Assembly: GCF_011516935.1 (NCBI RefSeq)
Contig: NZ_WOTF01000003.1
Coordinates: 124,001 to 188,000, forward strand
Source: Acetobacter farinalis
GTDB taxonomy: Bacteria > Pseudomonadota > Alphaproteobacteria > Acetobacterales > Acetobacteraceae
Length of the DNA stretch: 64,000 nucleotides
Reading direction: 5' to 3'
Shown: one piece after another, positions 9,003-18,593 of the stretch
How the letters are laid out: each line of letters opens with the position of its first letter
Numbering within the stretch: the first letter of the stretch is position 1
Position numbers and translations under genes: made by a program
The notes under the pieces: model-generated
What the model saw: the letters and a program-made list of their open reading frames with translations, nothing else
What the model was told of the DNA's origin: nothing
The model's database searches: none

Positions 9003-9920
9003 TCAGACCACCACCAGCCCCGCCAGCAGGGCCAGCGCCACCGCCAGACCGATTTCCCGGTTTGCGCGAAACTGCGTCAGGCACAGAGCCGGATCAGCCG
9101 GATTCACACCCACAACCTGCCACCACAACAGGGCCAGCGGCAGCAGCAGCACCGGCCAGAACAGAACACCCAGCCCCGCGAGCACGGCGGCACCCCCCAG
9201 CAGCAGCGCCATCAGTGCGTAACAGGTGCCAATAAAGGCCCGCGCCCGCCCGGCCATCAGGCGTGAGGTAGACTTCACACCAATGCGGGCATCATCTTCC
9301 ATATCCTGAAAGCCGTAGATCGTATCAAACCCGAGCTGCCAGACAATGGTGGCGGCATACAGCGCCATCTGTGCGAAGGAGAGATGCCCGGCCGCCGCCG
9401 CATACCCCAGCGGCGCGCCGAACCCGAAGGTAAACCCCATGACCAGCTGCGGCCACCAGGTAAACCGCTTGGCCAGCGGATACAGCGCCACCAGCACAAG
9501 GGAAGACGCCCCCAGAATTTGAGACAGGCCATTCAACTGGAGAAGGATAGCCAGACCAATCAGCAGCAGAATGGCGAGAAACAGCACCGCCTGCCGCATG
9601 CGCAACGCACCGGAGGCCAGCGGGCGGCCGGCGGTGCGGGCCACCTGCCGGTCAATATCCCGGTCCCACATGTCATTCACAACGCAGCCTGCGGCCCGCA
9701 TGACAAGACTGCCAATACCAAACAGAATAATCAGCCGCACACGTTCCGCCGCAGGCACACCCTGCGGCAGCAGAATGCCCCACACGCCCGGCAGGAACAG
9801 CAGCCAGGTGCCGATGGGCCGGTCCAGCCGCGCCAGCAGGGCATACGGACGCAGAGCAGGCGGCAGGCGGGCAATCCAGCCCGTTGAGCGGATATCAGTA
9901 TGACCGGAGGGCATTGGCAC
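9003..9920 (-). CDS. ubiA: 4-hydroxybenzoate polyprenyltransferase UbiA
   Basis: This enzyme attaches the polyprenyl tail to 4-hydroxybenzoate in ubiquinone synthesis at the inner membrane. The 305-residue polytopic protein has both Asp-rich prenyl-diphosphate motifs of the family: NDMWDRDIDRQVART (about residues 82-96) and DTIYGFQDMEDDARIGVKST (about 200-219). It begins with the typical RPYALLARLDRPIGTWLLFLPG segment. The start at 9920 could instead be the ATG two codons later. It is divergent from rsmE. Confidence 0.93.
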   Translation of the reverse strand: MPMPSGHTDIRSTGWIARLPPALRPYALLARLDRPIGTWLLFLPGVWGILLPQGVPAAERVRLIILFGIGSLVMRAAGCVVNDMWDRDIDRQVARTAGRPLASGALRMRQAVLFLAILLLIGLAILLQLNGLSQILGASSLVLVALYPLAKRFTWWPQLVMGFTFGFGAPLGYAAAAGHLSFAQMALYAATIVWQLGFDTIYGFQDMEDDARIGVKSTSRLMAGRARAFIGTCYALMALLLGGAAVLAGLGVLFWPVLLLPLALLWWQVVGVNPADPALCLTQFRANREIGLAVALALLAGLVVV

Positions 9921-10132
9921 GATACACGCGGATCCTTACGAACTCAGGGCAGCAAACTCAGGGCAGCAGAGAGCATAAAGCGCCCGAAAGCCGCCTGACC
10001 TGCCAGACACCCTTCAGGAGACCACCCTGCCGGCGGGGATATGCCACAGTTCGCCCGCGGCATGAACCTCTTTGCACACACCCCCATTCACGCCTAGACA
10101 CGGACATCGCCCCACCCGTCAGCGTGAATGTC

Positions 10133-10900
10133 ATGAGCGCCCCTGAACATCTCCCCCGCCTTTTTATCCCCCAGAGCAACACCGGCACCCCGGCCGCCGC
10201 GGGGAGCAGCCTGCCACTCAGCCCGCCACAGGCGCGCTATCTGGGCACCGTGCTGCGCAAGACTGCGGGAGACTCCGTGCGTGTGTTCAACGCGGAAATG
10301 GGGGAATGGCTGGCCACTCTGGGGGACATCCGCAAGGACAAAGGCAGCCTCACGCTCACGGAGCGCCTGCGCACCCCCTCCCCTCAGCCAGACCTTGTTC
10401 TGGCCTTTGCCCTTCTCAAGCGCGATGCAACGGATATGGTCCTGAGAATGGGCACGGAGCTGGGTGTCACGCGTTTCCTGCCTATCACGACCGAACGCAC
10501 CAACACCCACCGCATCAATCCGGAACGGCTGGAGGCCATCGCGACCGAAGCCGCAGAGCAGTGCGAACGGCTGGACATCCCGACCATTGAAGCCCCCCGC
10601 ACACTGGCCAGCCTTCTTGGGAGCTGGCCGGAGGAGGCCCGGCTGTTTACAGCCATGGAGCGCGCTGAAGACCGGGGCATCTCCCTGCGCAACACCCTGC
10701 GGGACGCCCGCGCGGGAGATGGATTGCTGATTGGCCCGGAAGGTGGATTTTCAGACGCCGAATGCCGGACCCTTCTTGCACGCCCGACCATCATCCCCAT
10801 TTCTCTGGGGCCGCTGGTTTTGCGGGCGGATACGGCAGTTGCCGCGGGGCTCGCGCTCATGGGTGATGGCTTGCGCTCCGCTCAGGATCAGTCAGAATAG
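10133..10900 (+). CDS. rsmE: 16S rRNA (uracil-1498-N3)-methyltransferase RsmE
   Basis: A SPOUT methyltransferase that modifies U1498 of 16S rRNA with S-adenosylmethionine. The 255-residue product has the PUA-like N-terminus (PRLFIP...ARYLGTVLRKTAGDSVRVFN) and the trefoil-knot C-terminus with LLIGPEGGFSDAE and SLGPLVLRADTAV. The start at 10133 (MSAPEHLPRLF) is chosen because the family begins with RLF(I/V). A long in-frame extension back to 9884 has no family resemblance and overlaps ubiA. gshA follows after 63 bases on the same strand. Confidence 0.94.
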   Translation: MSAPEHLPRLFIPQSNTGTPAAAGSSLPLSPPQARYLGTVLRKTAGDSVRVFNAEMGEWLATLGDIRKDKGSLTLTERLRTPSPQPDLVLAFALLKRDATDMVLRMGTELGVTRFLPITTERTNTHRINPERLEAIATEAAEQCERLDIPTIEAPRTLASLLGSWPEEARLFTAMERAEDRGISLRNTLRDARAGDGLLIGPEGGFSDAECRTLLARPTIIPISLGPLVLRADTAVAAGLALMGDGLRSAQDQSE

Positions 10901-10963
10901 TCTTACTTCCGTTCTGGCCCGGGTTCCGCCGCCGGGCTGTCTTTCAAGGACCAGTGATTTCTA

Positions 10964-12391
10964 ATGTCTCACGCCGACGCTCACGACGATACACCCGTTC
11001 GCTCAGTTTTCCAGCTGGCCGAAGTTTTTGCCAAAGGGTGCAAACCCCGTGACTCTTGGCGCATTGGCACAGAGCATGAAAAATTTGGCTGGGTTCGCCC
11101 GGAAGCCACAGCCAATGGCACCAACCCGCAGGCAGGCCGCGCCCCCTATTCCACCCCGCCCTACAGCCCGAACGGCATAGAAAACATGCTCAACGGCCTT
11201 CAGGAAGTGGAGCCGGATGACTGGCAGCCCATTCTGGATGAAGGCAAGATTATTGGCCTGAAAGGCATTGAGGAAGCCGCAGGAAGCGGAATTTCACTGG
11301 AGCCCGCCGGGCAGTTCGAGCTGTCTGGCGCTCCCCTGCGCACCCTGCATGAAACGGCGGAAGAACTGGCCGCGCATTTTGAGTCCGTGCGGCCGCTGGC
11401 GCGCAAACTGGGGCTGGGCTTCAGCCCGCTGGGCTTCCACCCCACAGCCACACGGGCGGACCTGCCATGGATGCCCAAATCCCGCTACGCCATCATGCGC
11501 GACTATATGCCCAAGGTTGGCAAGCTCGGGCTGGACATGATGCAGCGCACCTGCACCGTGCAGGTCAATCTGGATTTCGGGTCCGAGCAGGACATGGTGC
11601 GCAAGATGCAGGTCTCTCTGGCCCTGCAACCCGTTGCAACCGCCCTGTTCGCCAACTCCCCCTTCGTTGAGGGCAAACCGAACAACTACCTCTCCAACCG
11701 CGCCCGCGTCTGGACAGATACGGACAACGCCCGCTCCGGCATGCCCGCCTGCGTGTTTGAAGAAGGCTTCGGCTTTGAGCGCTATGCGGAATGGATGCTG
11801 GATGTGCCCATGTATTTCATCATCCGTGATGGCAAGATGCGTGATGTCTCCGGTCGCTCTTTCCGCGCCTGGATGAACGGAGACCGTCAGGACGGGCTGG
11901 AGGATGTCACCCCCACTCTGGCTGACTTTGAAAATCACATCTCCACCGCGTTCCCTGATGTACGGCTCAAGCAGTTTCTGGAAATGCGCGGTGCGGATGC
12001 GGGCTCGGCTGAGATGATGGTGGCCCAGTCCGCCCTGTGGGTTGGCCTGCTGTATGATGATGCCGCTCTGGAAGCCGCCTACGAACTGGTGCGTGAACGC
12101 CCGTGGGAAGACTACGCCAAGCTGCGCGCTCTGGTGCCCTCTCAGGCGCTGAACACGCCCTGGGGCGATGGCACGGTGCGGGATCTGGCGGCGCAGATGA
12201 TTGGCATCGCCATGGATGGTCTTCAGGCCCGTAATTTTGTGGATGAGAATGAGCGGGAAGAATGGGTCTACCTTGCCCCCCTTACCGCTCTGGCCGCTGG
12301 CGCTCCTACTCAGGCAGAACGCTGGCTTGATCGCTATTATGGCGCATGGATGGGCGACATCACCCGTATTTTTGGTGAAAGCGAAATCTGA
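10964..12391 (+). CDS. gshA: Glutamate-cysteine ligase (plant/alphaproteobacterial type)
   Basis: This enzyme makes gamma-glutamylcysteine from glutamate, cysteine and ATP, the first step of glutathione synthesis. The 475-residue sequence has the class-typical RIGTEHEKFGW, ISLEPAGQFELSGAPL, LGLGFSPLGFHP, PKSRYAIMRDYMPKVG, MMQRTCTVQVNLDF and LWVGLLYDD blocks. The length and motifs match the plant/Rhizobium class, not the E. coli class. A terminator-like hairpin follows at 12417. Confidence 0.95.
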   Translation: MSHADAHDDTPVRSVFQLAEVFAKGCKPRDSWRIGTEHEKFGWVRPEATANGTNPQAGRAPYSTPPYSPNGIENMLNGLQEVEPDDWQPILDEGKIIGLKGIEEAAGSGISLEPAGQFELSGAPLRTLHETAEELAAHFESVRPLARKLGLGFSPLGFHPTATRADLPWMPKSRYAIMRDYMPKVGKLGLDMMQRTCTVQVNLDFGSEQDMVRKMQVSLALQPVATALFANSPFVEGKPNNYLSNRARVWTDTDNARSGMPACVFEEGFGFERYAEWMLDVPMYFIIRDGKMRDVSGRSFRAWMNGDRQDGLEDVTPTLADFENHISTAFPDVRLKQFLEMRGADAGSAEMMVAQSALWVGLLYDDAALEAAYELVRERPWEDYAKLRALVPSQALNTPWGDGTVRDLAAQMIGIAMDGLQARNFVDENEREEWVYLAPLTALAAGAPTQAERWLDRYYGAWMGDITRIFGESEI

Positions 12392-12416
12392 CCGCCCAAT
12401 TCCGCTCCCGCCTGCC

Positions 12417-12448
12417 AGGCTGGCCGCTCTCCGCGTGCCAGCCTTTTC
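12417..12448 (+). terminator. Terminator after gshA
   Basis: The eight-base arms AGGCTGGC (12417-12424) and GCCAGCCT (12437-12444) are followed by TTTTCTTT on the plus strand, placed 25 bases after the gshA stop codon. It reads toward the convergent MFS gene. Confidence 0.65.
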
Positions 12449-12492
12449 TTTATCAGCCCTTTCTTGTCTGAAGCCCTTTCTCCGGCTCGGCC

Positions 12493-13902
12493 TTAATGCG
12501 CGGCCTGTTTCCGGAAGAACAGCAGGCGGCTGGAACTCAGCAAGGCCGCCCCGACCCCAATACAGGCTGCCATAAGCAGGCAGTCATGCGCCGCCCTGTG
12601 CGCAAAAATCGCAAAAAAAGCCGCAACCCCCATAGCGCCAAAGGTTTGTCCTGTCTGACGGGCAACCTGCACCATCCCGCTTGCGCCCCCTGCCCGCTTA
12701 CGAGGGGCCGAGACCATCATGGCGCGATTATTGGGCGGCTGAAACAGACCAAACCCGAACCCGGCCACCCCTGTCCGCCAGACAACATCAAAGGCGGACG
12801 GATGCGCTGGCATCATCCACAGCAGCAGAAAGCCCGTCGCCGTCAGCAGCAGGCCCACCGAGGAGAGAATACCGGCGGACACCGTATCCGCCAGCCGCCG
12901 CACCAGAGGAGCCGAACAGAGAATACCGATCGGCCACGGCGTGATCAGCAGCCCCGTGGCCGCTGGCCCCATATCCAGCACGTCATGCAGCATGAAGGGC
13001 ATGGAGATGATGTAGAAATTAGACGCCACAAAGCCGAACAGGCCGGTTGTGAAGGCTATGGCAAAATCCGGCTTGCGCAGTATATCCACCGGCAGAATGG
13101 GCTGCGGCAGCCCGCTTTCCCGCCGGACCAGCAACAGGCCGGACACCAGCCCCACCACAAGCAGGCTACAGGACAGCAGAATGCCGGACTGATGCGCCAG
13201 ACCATCTCCCCCCATCACCAGTGCACCAAAGGCCAGCATGCACAGCACGCTGCTCATAATATCAGGGCGGGCAGTGCTCCGGGGTGTTACCGGGAGTGCG
13301 ACAAACGCCATGATCAGGGCGGCAGCCCCAAGCGGGAGGTTAACCCAGAACAGCCAGGGCCAGGAGGCCACACTAAGGATGGCCGCCGCCGCCGTTGGAC
13401 CAAGGGCCACGCCCATGGCCACCACCATGCCATTCAGCGCAATACCGCGCCCGATTTCCGCATGCGGATAGATATAGCGGATAAGTGCGATATTCACGCT
13501 CAGAATGCACGAGCCGCCAATACCCTGCAGCACACGCGCCGCAGCCAGTGCTGGCAGGGTGGTAGACACCGCACACAGCACGGATGCCCCCATGAACAGC
13601 ATAATCCCGAACTGGCACAGCCGGGAAAACCCGACCTTGCTTCCCACTGCCGCCAGAGGAAGCAGGGAGACAAGCCCTGCAAGCTGATAGGCATTGACCA
13701 CCCAGATGGAGGCGGAAGAAGACGCATGCAGATCACGCGCGATATTGGGCAGCGCCACATTGGCTATGGCGTAATCCAGCAGAGCCATAAAAACGGAAAG
13801 AGAGACAGCCAGCATGGCCCAAGTACGGGCCGCCCCTGACAGACCATCCGTGATTTCCGATTGGGAGGAAGACCCTGCTCCTGCCTGCGCACGTTCATTC
13901 AT
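12493..13902 (-). CDS. MFS drug/proton antiporter, DHA2 (EmrB/QacA-like)
   Basis: A 469-residue multi-spanning membrane transporter. The first half has the DHA2 signature SVFMALLDYAIANVALPNIARDL, the WVVNAYQL motif, a motif-A-like segment after helix 2, RVLQGIGGSCI and motif C-like GVALGPTAAAAILSVASWPWLFWVNLPLG. The length and the long hydrophobic pattern fit 14 transmembrane segments. The family exports drugs, biocides or metabolites in exchange for protons, and the substrate here cannot be told. It faces gshA and is divergent from the gluconate permease across a 320-base gap. No regulator gene is adjacent. Confidence 0.85.
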   Translation of the reverse strand: MNERAQAGAGSSSQSEITDGLSGAARTWAMLAVSLSVFMALLDYAIANVALPNIARDLHASSSASIWVVNAYQLAGLVSLLPLAAVGSKVGFSRLCQFGIMLFMGASVLCAVSTTLPALAAARVLQGIGGSCILSVNIALIRYIYPHAEIGRGIALNGMVVAMGVALGPTAAAAILSVASWPWLFWVNLPLGAAALIMAFVALPVTPRSTARPDIMSSVLCMLAFGALVMGGDGLAHQSGILLSCSLLVVGLVSGLLLVRRESGLPQPILPVDILRKPDFAIAFTTGLFGFVASNFYIISMPFMLHDVLDMGPAATGLLITPWPIGILCSAPLVRRLADTVSAGILSSVGLLLTATGFLLLWMMPAHPSAFDVVWRTGVAGFGFGLFQPPNNRAMMVSAPRKRAGGASGMVQVARQTGQTFGAMGVAAFFAIFAHRAAHDCLLMAACIGVGAALLSSSRLLFFRKQAAH

Positions 13903-14222
13903 CAGCCTGACAGCTCCTTTTCTGGCTCATAACGTCCTGCGCCGAAGGGCTTCTGTGCCATTCAAAGCTTTAAAGGGAAAGGCCAGACTATGACCGCGCC
14001 AGTCTCTGCCCTATAACAACGGAGGGACGACACTTCTTTGCATGTCCACACGCGATTGTGTTCCTCCTGACGGCCTGACCTATTTACTTGATGAATAGAA
14101 GAAATTTCTTTTTCTTTCCTTACTCATCCGTTTACTTGCGATTTTCTTGGCAAAACGAACCGCTACGTCATTTTGAAGCAAATGGTTGACAGAAACTGTC
14201 AGGCTCGCTCCATCCTCTCAGG
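13903..14222. other. Divergent intergenic region, MFS gene / gntP
   Basis: These 320 bases lie between divergently transcribed transporter genes. The right half is AT-rich (14070-14160) and suits promoters in both directions. A perfect inverted repeat TGACAG-AAA-CTGTCA lies at 14187-14201, and its left edge is also the -35-like TTGACA. I see no RNA gene or ORF with support here. Confidence 0.5.
14187..14201. promoter_or_regulatory. Candidate operator upstream of gntP
   Basis: A perfect six-base inverted repeat (TGACAG/CTGTCA, three-base spacer) lies 21 bases before the GntP start and overlaps TTGACA. The arrangement would suit a repressor blocking transcription or initiation. No regulator gene is nearby to support it. 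Confidence 0.3.
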
Positions 14223-15566
14223 ATGACACCCTTGCTCGCCGCAGGTCTGACGACCCTCGCCATCGTGATGCTCATGCTCTTTATCGGCGTGGTGCGTCTC
14301 AACCCCTTCGTCACGCTGTTTATCGTGTCTGTCGGGTTAGCCCTTGCCACAGGCATGCCTACGCAACAGGCCATCTCCTCCTTTGAAAATGGCATGGGCC
14401 ATGTGTTGGGGCATGTGGCGGGTGTTGTCGCCCTTGGCACCATGCTGGGGAAAATTCTGGCGGAAACCGGAGGTGCGGATCAGATCGCCCTGACCATTTC
14501 CCGGATTTCGGGAAAAAAGCGGCTTAACTGGGCCATGATGGTTATCGGCCTGCTGGTAGGGCTCCCTGTTTTTTTTGAAGTCGGGTTTGTCCTGCTTATC
14601 CCGCTGGTTATCATCCTCTCACGGCGCAATGCGGTGCCCCTGCCGTTTCTGGCGTTCCCCATGGCGGCGGCCCTTTCCGTCACGCACGCCATGTTGCCCC
14701 CGCATCCGGCAACCTTGCTGGCCATTACCGCCTATCATGCCAACACGGCCCGCACCCTGTTCTGGGGGATCGTGATCGGGACACCCATCGCCGCTGTAGC
14801 TGGACCGGTTTACGCCTGGTACATCGCGCCGCGGATCGGCGATCTGGCCCCGACATCTCTGGAAGCCCAGTTCACCGGGCAGAGCGAGCATAAAAAGCTG
14901 CCCTCCTTTATGCTGTCCTGCGCAACCCTGCTGATGCCCGTGGTGCTGATGCTGGGCGGCGCACTGGCTGAACTTGTCTGGCCGCCCACGGCCCTGCCCT
15001 ACCGGGTTCTGCATTTTCTGGGCAATACGGATATTGCCCTGCTGGTGGCCACGCTGATGTCCTTCTGGCTGCTGGGCAGCCTGAGCGGCCTCTCGCGCGA
15101 GACCATCCTGCGCTTCAGCAATGAATGCCTAGCCCCCACAGCCACCATCATGCTGCTGATTGGCGCAGGCGGCGGCTTCGGGCGGGAACTGATTGACAGC
15201 GGCCTCTCCCACGCCATGACAGACCTTGCCCTTGGCGCCCACGTGCCCCTGCTGGTTCTGGCATGGCTGCTGGCCCTGCTGGTGCGCATTGCCACAGGCT
15301 CCGCAACGGTGGCCACCACAACGGCATCCGGCATCGTGGGGCCTATTCTGGCCACCTCGCATTCTGTCTCGCCTGAGCTTCTGGTGCTGGTGACAGGGGC
15401 TGGTTCGGTAGGACTGAGCCTGATGAACGATGCCGGATTCTGGCAGATGAAGGAATATCTGGGCATGAACCTCTCCCAGACCCTGCGGAGCTGGACCATG
15501 ATTGAAACAATCATCGCCGTGCTCGGTCTGCTGATCTGCCTGCCTCTCTCATGGATCATTCACTGA
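14223..15566 (+). CDS. GntP family gluconate:H+ symporter
   Basis: A 447-residue inner-membrane permease of the gluconate/sugar-acid:proton symporter family. Family blocks visible include FENGMGHVLGHVAGVVALGTMLGKILAETGGADQI (about residues 57-91), PVFFEVGFVLLIPL, AALSVTHAMLPPHPA, GGGFGRELIDSGL and RIATGSATVATTTASGI. Acetic acid bacteria oxidise glucose to gluconate outside the cell, so a gluconate importer is fitting, but D-serine or other sugar acids are also family substrates. The Shine-Dalgarno sequence is poor: CTCAGG directly abuts the ATG. There is no gluconate kinase next to it. Confidence 0.88.
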   Translation: MTPLLAAGLTTLAIVMLMLFIGVVRLNPFVTLFIVSVGLALATGMPTQQAISSFENGMGHVLGHVAGVVALGTMLGKILAETGGADQIALTISRISGKKRLNWAMMVIGLLVGLPVFFEVGFVLLIPLVIILSRRNAVPLPFLAFPMAAALSVTHAMLPPHPATLLAITAYHANTARTLFWGIVIGTPIAAVAGPVYAWYIAPRIGDLAPTSLEAQFTGQSEHKKLPSFMLSCATLLMPVVLMLGGALAELVWPPTALPYRVLHFLGNTDIALLVATLMSFWLLGSLSGLSRETILRFSNECLAPTATIMLLIGAGGGFGRELIDSGLSHAMTDLALGAHVPLLVLAWLLALLVRIATGSATVATTTASGIVGPILATSHSVSPELLVLVTGAGSVGLSLMNDAGFWQMKEYLGMNLSQTLRSWTMIETIIAVLGLLICLPLSWIIH

Positions 15567-15652
15567 CAAGACCGCTTGAAAAGCTTTTCAGGGCAGCCCG
15601 GCAAGGCTGCTCTTCCGGCCTTCAGGCGCGGCTGAATGAACGCTTTCCCCAT

Positions 15653-15699
15653 AAAAAAACTTCCAGACCAGCCTGATTGTCTCAGGCCGGAGCTGGAAG
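15653..15699 (-). terminator. Terminator of der
   Basis: A long hairpin has outer arms CTTCCAG (15660-15666) and CTGGAAG (15693-15699) and an inner GCCTGA/TCAGGC pair. On the minus strand it is followed by a T-run (the A-run at 15653-15659). It lies about 45 bases beyond the der stop codon. Confidence 0.8.
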
Positions 15700-15745
15700 C
15701 GTATTTTATAAACCCGGCCCCGTTCAGGGCGGTTAACCCGTATGC

Positions 15746-17197
15746 TCAGGAATTGGCGTACGGGTTTTTCGTGCCGCGTGTCTGAAGGCGGATTGGCACG
15801 CCCGGCAGGTTAAAGGTTTCACGCAGGCCATTCACCAGATAGCGCTTGTAATCTTCGGGCATCTGCTCGGCGCGGGTTCCGAAAATAACAAACGTCGGCG
15901 GGCGGGATTTAACCTGTGTCATATACCGCAGCTTCAGGCGGCGTCCGTCCACCAGCGGCGGGGCATGCCGTTCCAACGCGGCTTCAAACCAGCGGTTCAG
16001 CTCACCTGTTGGCACACGCGCATTCCACACAGCACAGGCTTCCCGCACGGCAGGCAGAAGCCGGTGCACAGAAGCCCCGGTGAGGGCGGAGAACGTCACC
16101 ACCGGCACACCACGCATCTGCGCCAGAGAAATGCTCAGCCGGTCCAGAATGGCCTTGCGGGTTGCAGTCCTGTCCTCAACCGCATCCCACTTGTTCAGTG
16201 CCAGAACACAGGCCCGGCCCTCACGCTCGATCAGGCGGGCAATCTGCAGATCCTGCTCATGCACACCCAGCGTGGCGTCCAGCACCAGCACAGCCACTTC
16301 CGCCATTTTCAGGGCTTCAATCGAGGCTGAAACAGACATTTTTTCCAGCGCTTCATCAATCCGCGCCTTGCGACGCAGCCCGGCCGTGTCCACCACCTCG
16401 AACACGTCGCCCTCATCATGCAGCGTGACAGCCACAGAATCGCGCGTCAGGCCGGGTTCGGGGCCGGTAATCATCCGCTCTTCACCCAGCAGGGCATTCA
16501 GAAGGGTTGATTTTCCCGCATTGGGCCGCCCGATAATGGCAATCCGCACAGGGCCAACCGGGCGTTCAGGAATACGCTCTTCCTCAGGGTCCCCCTCCAC
16601 GATTTCATCGTCAAAGGCATCATCCTCTTCCGGAAAATCTTCTTCCGGCTCAGGCGGCAGATGCTCGACAATTTCACCCATCAGATCAGACAGACCTTCC
16701 CCATGCTCCGCGGAAACCGCAACCGGTTCCCCCAGCCCCAGAGAATAGGCTTCCATGGCAGAGGCTGCCCCGGCACGGCCTTCGGCCTTGTTGGCCACCA
16801 GCAGAACCGGGCGGCCCTGCTTGCGCACCCATGCCGCAAAATGCTCGTCCGACGGGGTAATGCCCGCCCGCGCATCAATACAGAACAGGACAAGGGCCGC
16901 CTCATGCACAGCACTTTCGGAAGACGCGCGCATCCGGCCAAACAGGCTCTCGGGCGCGGCCTCTTCCAGCCCCGCCGTATCCACCAGACGGATGGAGCGG
17001 CCCCGCAGAAGAGCCACACCTTCCTTACGGTCACGCGTGACACCGGGCGTATCGGCCACAAGAGCCTGACGCCGCCCGACAAGGCGGTTGAACAGCGTGG
17101 ACTTCCCGACATTCGGACGGCCAACAATGGCGACCAGAGGAAGATCAGCAGAGGGAAGAGGCGCAACAGGCCGCATGGGCCGCCGGCGATCAGCCAT
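15746..17197 (-). CDS. der: Ribosome biogenesis GTPase Der (EngA)
   Basis: A double-GTPase protein needed for 50S subunit maturation. Two G domains are visible: VAIVGRPNVGKSTLFN with DTAGLEE, and after an acidic linker (EEDFPEEDDAFDDE) IAIIGRPNAGKSTLLN with DTAGLRRK and NKWD. A C-terminal KH-like domain ends with the LQTRGTKNPYA motif. The start at 17197 (MADRRRP) is preferred because its ATGGCTGA overlaps the bamB stop codon, the usual coupled arrangement. The ORF could extend ten codons further to 17227. The final product is 483 residues, normal for the family. Confidence 0.95.
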   Translation of the reverse strand: MADRRRPMRPVAPLPSADLPLVAIVGRPNVGKSTLFNRLVGRRQALVADTPGVTRDRKEGVALLRGRSIRLVDTAGLEEAAPESLFGRMRASSESAVHEAALVLFCIDARAGITPSDEHFAAWVRKQGRPVLLVANKAEGRAGAASAMEAYSLGLGEPVAVSAEHGEGLSDLMGEIVEHLPPEPEEDFPEEDDAFDDEIVEGDPEEERIPERPVGPVRIAIIGRPNAGKSTLLNALLGEERMITGPEPGLTRDSVAVTLHDEGDVFEVVDTAGLRRKARIDEALEKMSVSASIEALKMAEVAVLVLDATLGVHEQDLQIARLIEREGRACVLALNKWDAVEDRTATRKAILDRLSISLAQMRGVPVVTFSALTGASVHRLLPAVREACAVWNARVPTGELNRWFEAALERHAPPLVDGRRLKLRYMTQVKSRPPTFVIFGTRAEQMPEDYKRYLVNGLRETFNLPGVPIRLQTRGTKNPYANS

Positions 17198-18587
17198 AAG
17201 AGCGAAGCTTTCCGTCGTTGGTGACAATCAGCATCTGCTCATCGACAACAATAGGGGGGACAAAAGAAACTTGATCCGTCGAATCCACTGAAATGATACC
17301 ACCAGTTACCGGATTGACGCGTACAATGCCGTTGCGCGGCATGGTGCTGACACAGACCAGTTCCCCGCCAGCCATGACCGGGCCAATCCATGTCACAATA
17401 TTCTTGTTCACATCCACCCGTTCAAACCGGCGGAGCTGTGTGAGCCAGCGCACATGGCCGGAAAGACGATCAACACAGGCAAGCTGGTCATCAAGAGACA
17501 GGACATAGAGCCAGTCTCCCACACACAGAATGCTGTTCTGGCTGCCTACCGCGCGTTCCCACAGGCGCCGGCCTGTCCGGATATCCACGGCGGCCATCAC
17601 CTGCGCCATGCTGATCGCATAGACAGTGCTGTCCACCACCACGGGCATGCCGCGCACACAGGTAAGGTTCAGCGTGTTGGCCTGACTGCCCACGTTGCCC
17701 AGCATATCGCTCCAGACAACCTCGCCACTTTCCGCACGGAAGGCGACAAGATCCCCCCCGCCGAACCCGGCAATAACCACCCCGTTCACCACAGCCGGAG
17801 CCGGCTGGCCGAAAACAGTGGTATCCGCCGCTGTCGCGGCATAGGACCAGAGCTGGTTGCCCGTTGCGGCATCCAGCGCGAACAGGCGCTCATCAATAGT
17901 GGCGAAAAAGACGCGGCCATCCACAATGGTCGGTGCGGAACGGCCCGGCGTACCAAAATCGGAACGCCACTTTACCTTCCCGCTGGCTGCATCCACGGCC
18001 AGAATTTCTGAAATACCATCCACGATGTAAACGGTGTTTCCATCCACCCCGACACCGCCGCCCACATTGCTGGACTTGAGCTTTTTCGGCTTGGGGTTGA
18101 GGGTCCACAGGTGCGCCATATGGGGCCAGCTATAGGCTCGCACCACACACTGCGCATCCATGATGAACAGGCGGCCATCATGCACCACCGGCGGAGACTG
18201 GATCAGCCCGCGCCCGAACCCGCCCAGAGCAGCCCAGGCCAGAAGATCCGGCTCGGAAATTCCGGCCCCGATATCCTTCGTCCAGCGGGGGCGGAGGCCA
18301 CCCCAGCGGTAATTGCTGCCCACATGTGAGGTCACGCGCCCGACCAGCGGCCAGTCCGATACGGAAATGGCTTCCGGGAGGGTAATGGCCGTGTGGTCTT
18401 CCTTATCAACCACCAGCCCGGCCCCACCGGAGAGCACATCCGTACGGTGCCCTGCCAGAATGGGCTTTTCATCTTCATCAAACAGGCTGCAGCCCGCCAG
18501 AACGGGCATCATGGCTGCCCCGGCAAGCAGTTTTCTGCGGGCCACAGACGTGCGACCATAAAAACCGGAACGTGTTTTGCTGCTCAT
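17190..18587 (-). CDS. bamB: Outer membrane assembly lipoprotein BamB (PQQ-like beta-propeller)
   Basis: BamB is the beta-propeller lipoprotein of the BAM complex that inserts outer-membrane proteins. The 465-residue protein has a lipoprotein signal with lipobox LAGC (Cys33, followed by Ser, so outer-membrane sorting is expected). It then has repeated PQQ-like blades such as VDAASGKVKWRSDF, LDAATGNQLWSY, VDIRTGRRLWERAVGS and VDRLSGHVRWL. It lies between a YfgM-like gene and der, the conserved yfgM-bamB-der order known from E. coli. It overlaps der by eight bases. Confidence 0.9.
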   Translation of the reverse strand: MSSKTRSGFYGRTSVARRKLLAGAAMMPVLAGCSLFDEDEKPILAGHRTDVLSGGAGLVVDKEDHTAITLPEAISVSDWPLVGRVTSHVGSNYRWGGLRPRWTKDIGAGISEPDLLAWAALGGFGRGLIQSPPVVHDGRLFIMDAQCVVRAYSWPHMAHLWTLNPKPKKLKSSNVGGGVGVDGNTVYIVDGISEILAVDAASGKVKWRSDFGTPGRSAPTIVDGRVFFATIDERLFALDAATGNQLWSYAATAADTTVFGQPAPAVVNGVVIAGFGGGDLVAFRAESGEVVWSDMLGNVGSQANTLNLTCVRGMPVVVDSTVYAISMAQVMAAVDIRTGRRLWERAVGSQNSILCVGDWLYVLSLDDQLACVDRLSGHVRWLTQLRRFERVDVNKNIVTWIGPVMAGGELVCVSTMPRNGIVRVNPVTGGIISVDSTDQVSFVPPIVVDEQMLIVTNDGKLRSYG

Positions 18588-18593
18588 GGTGCC

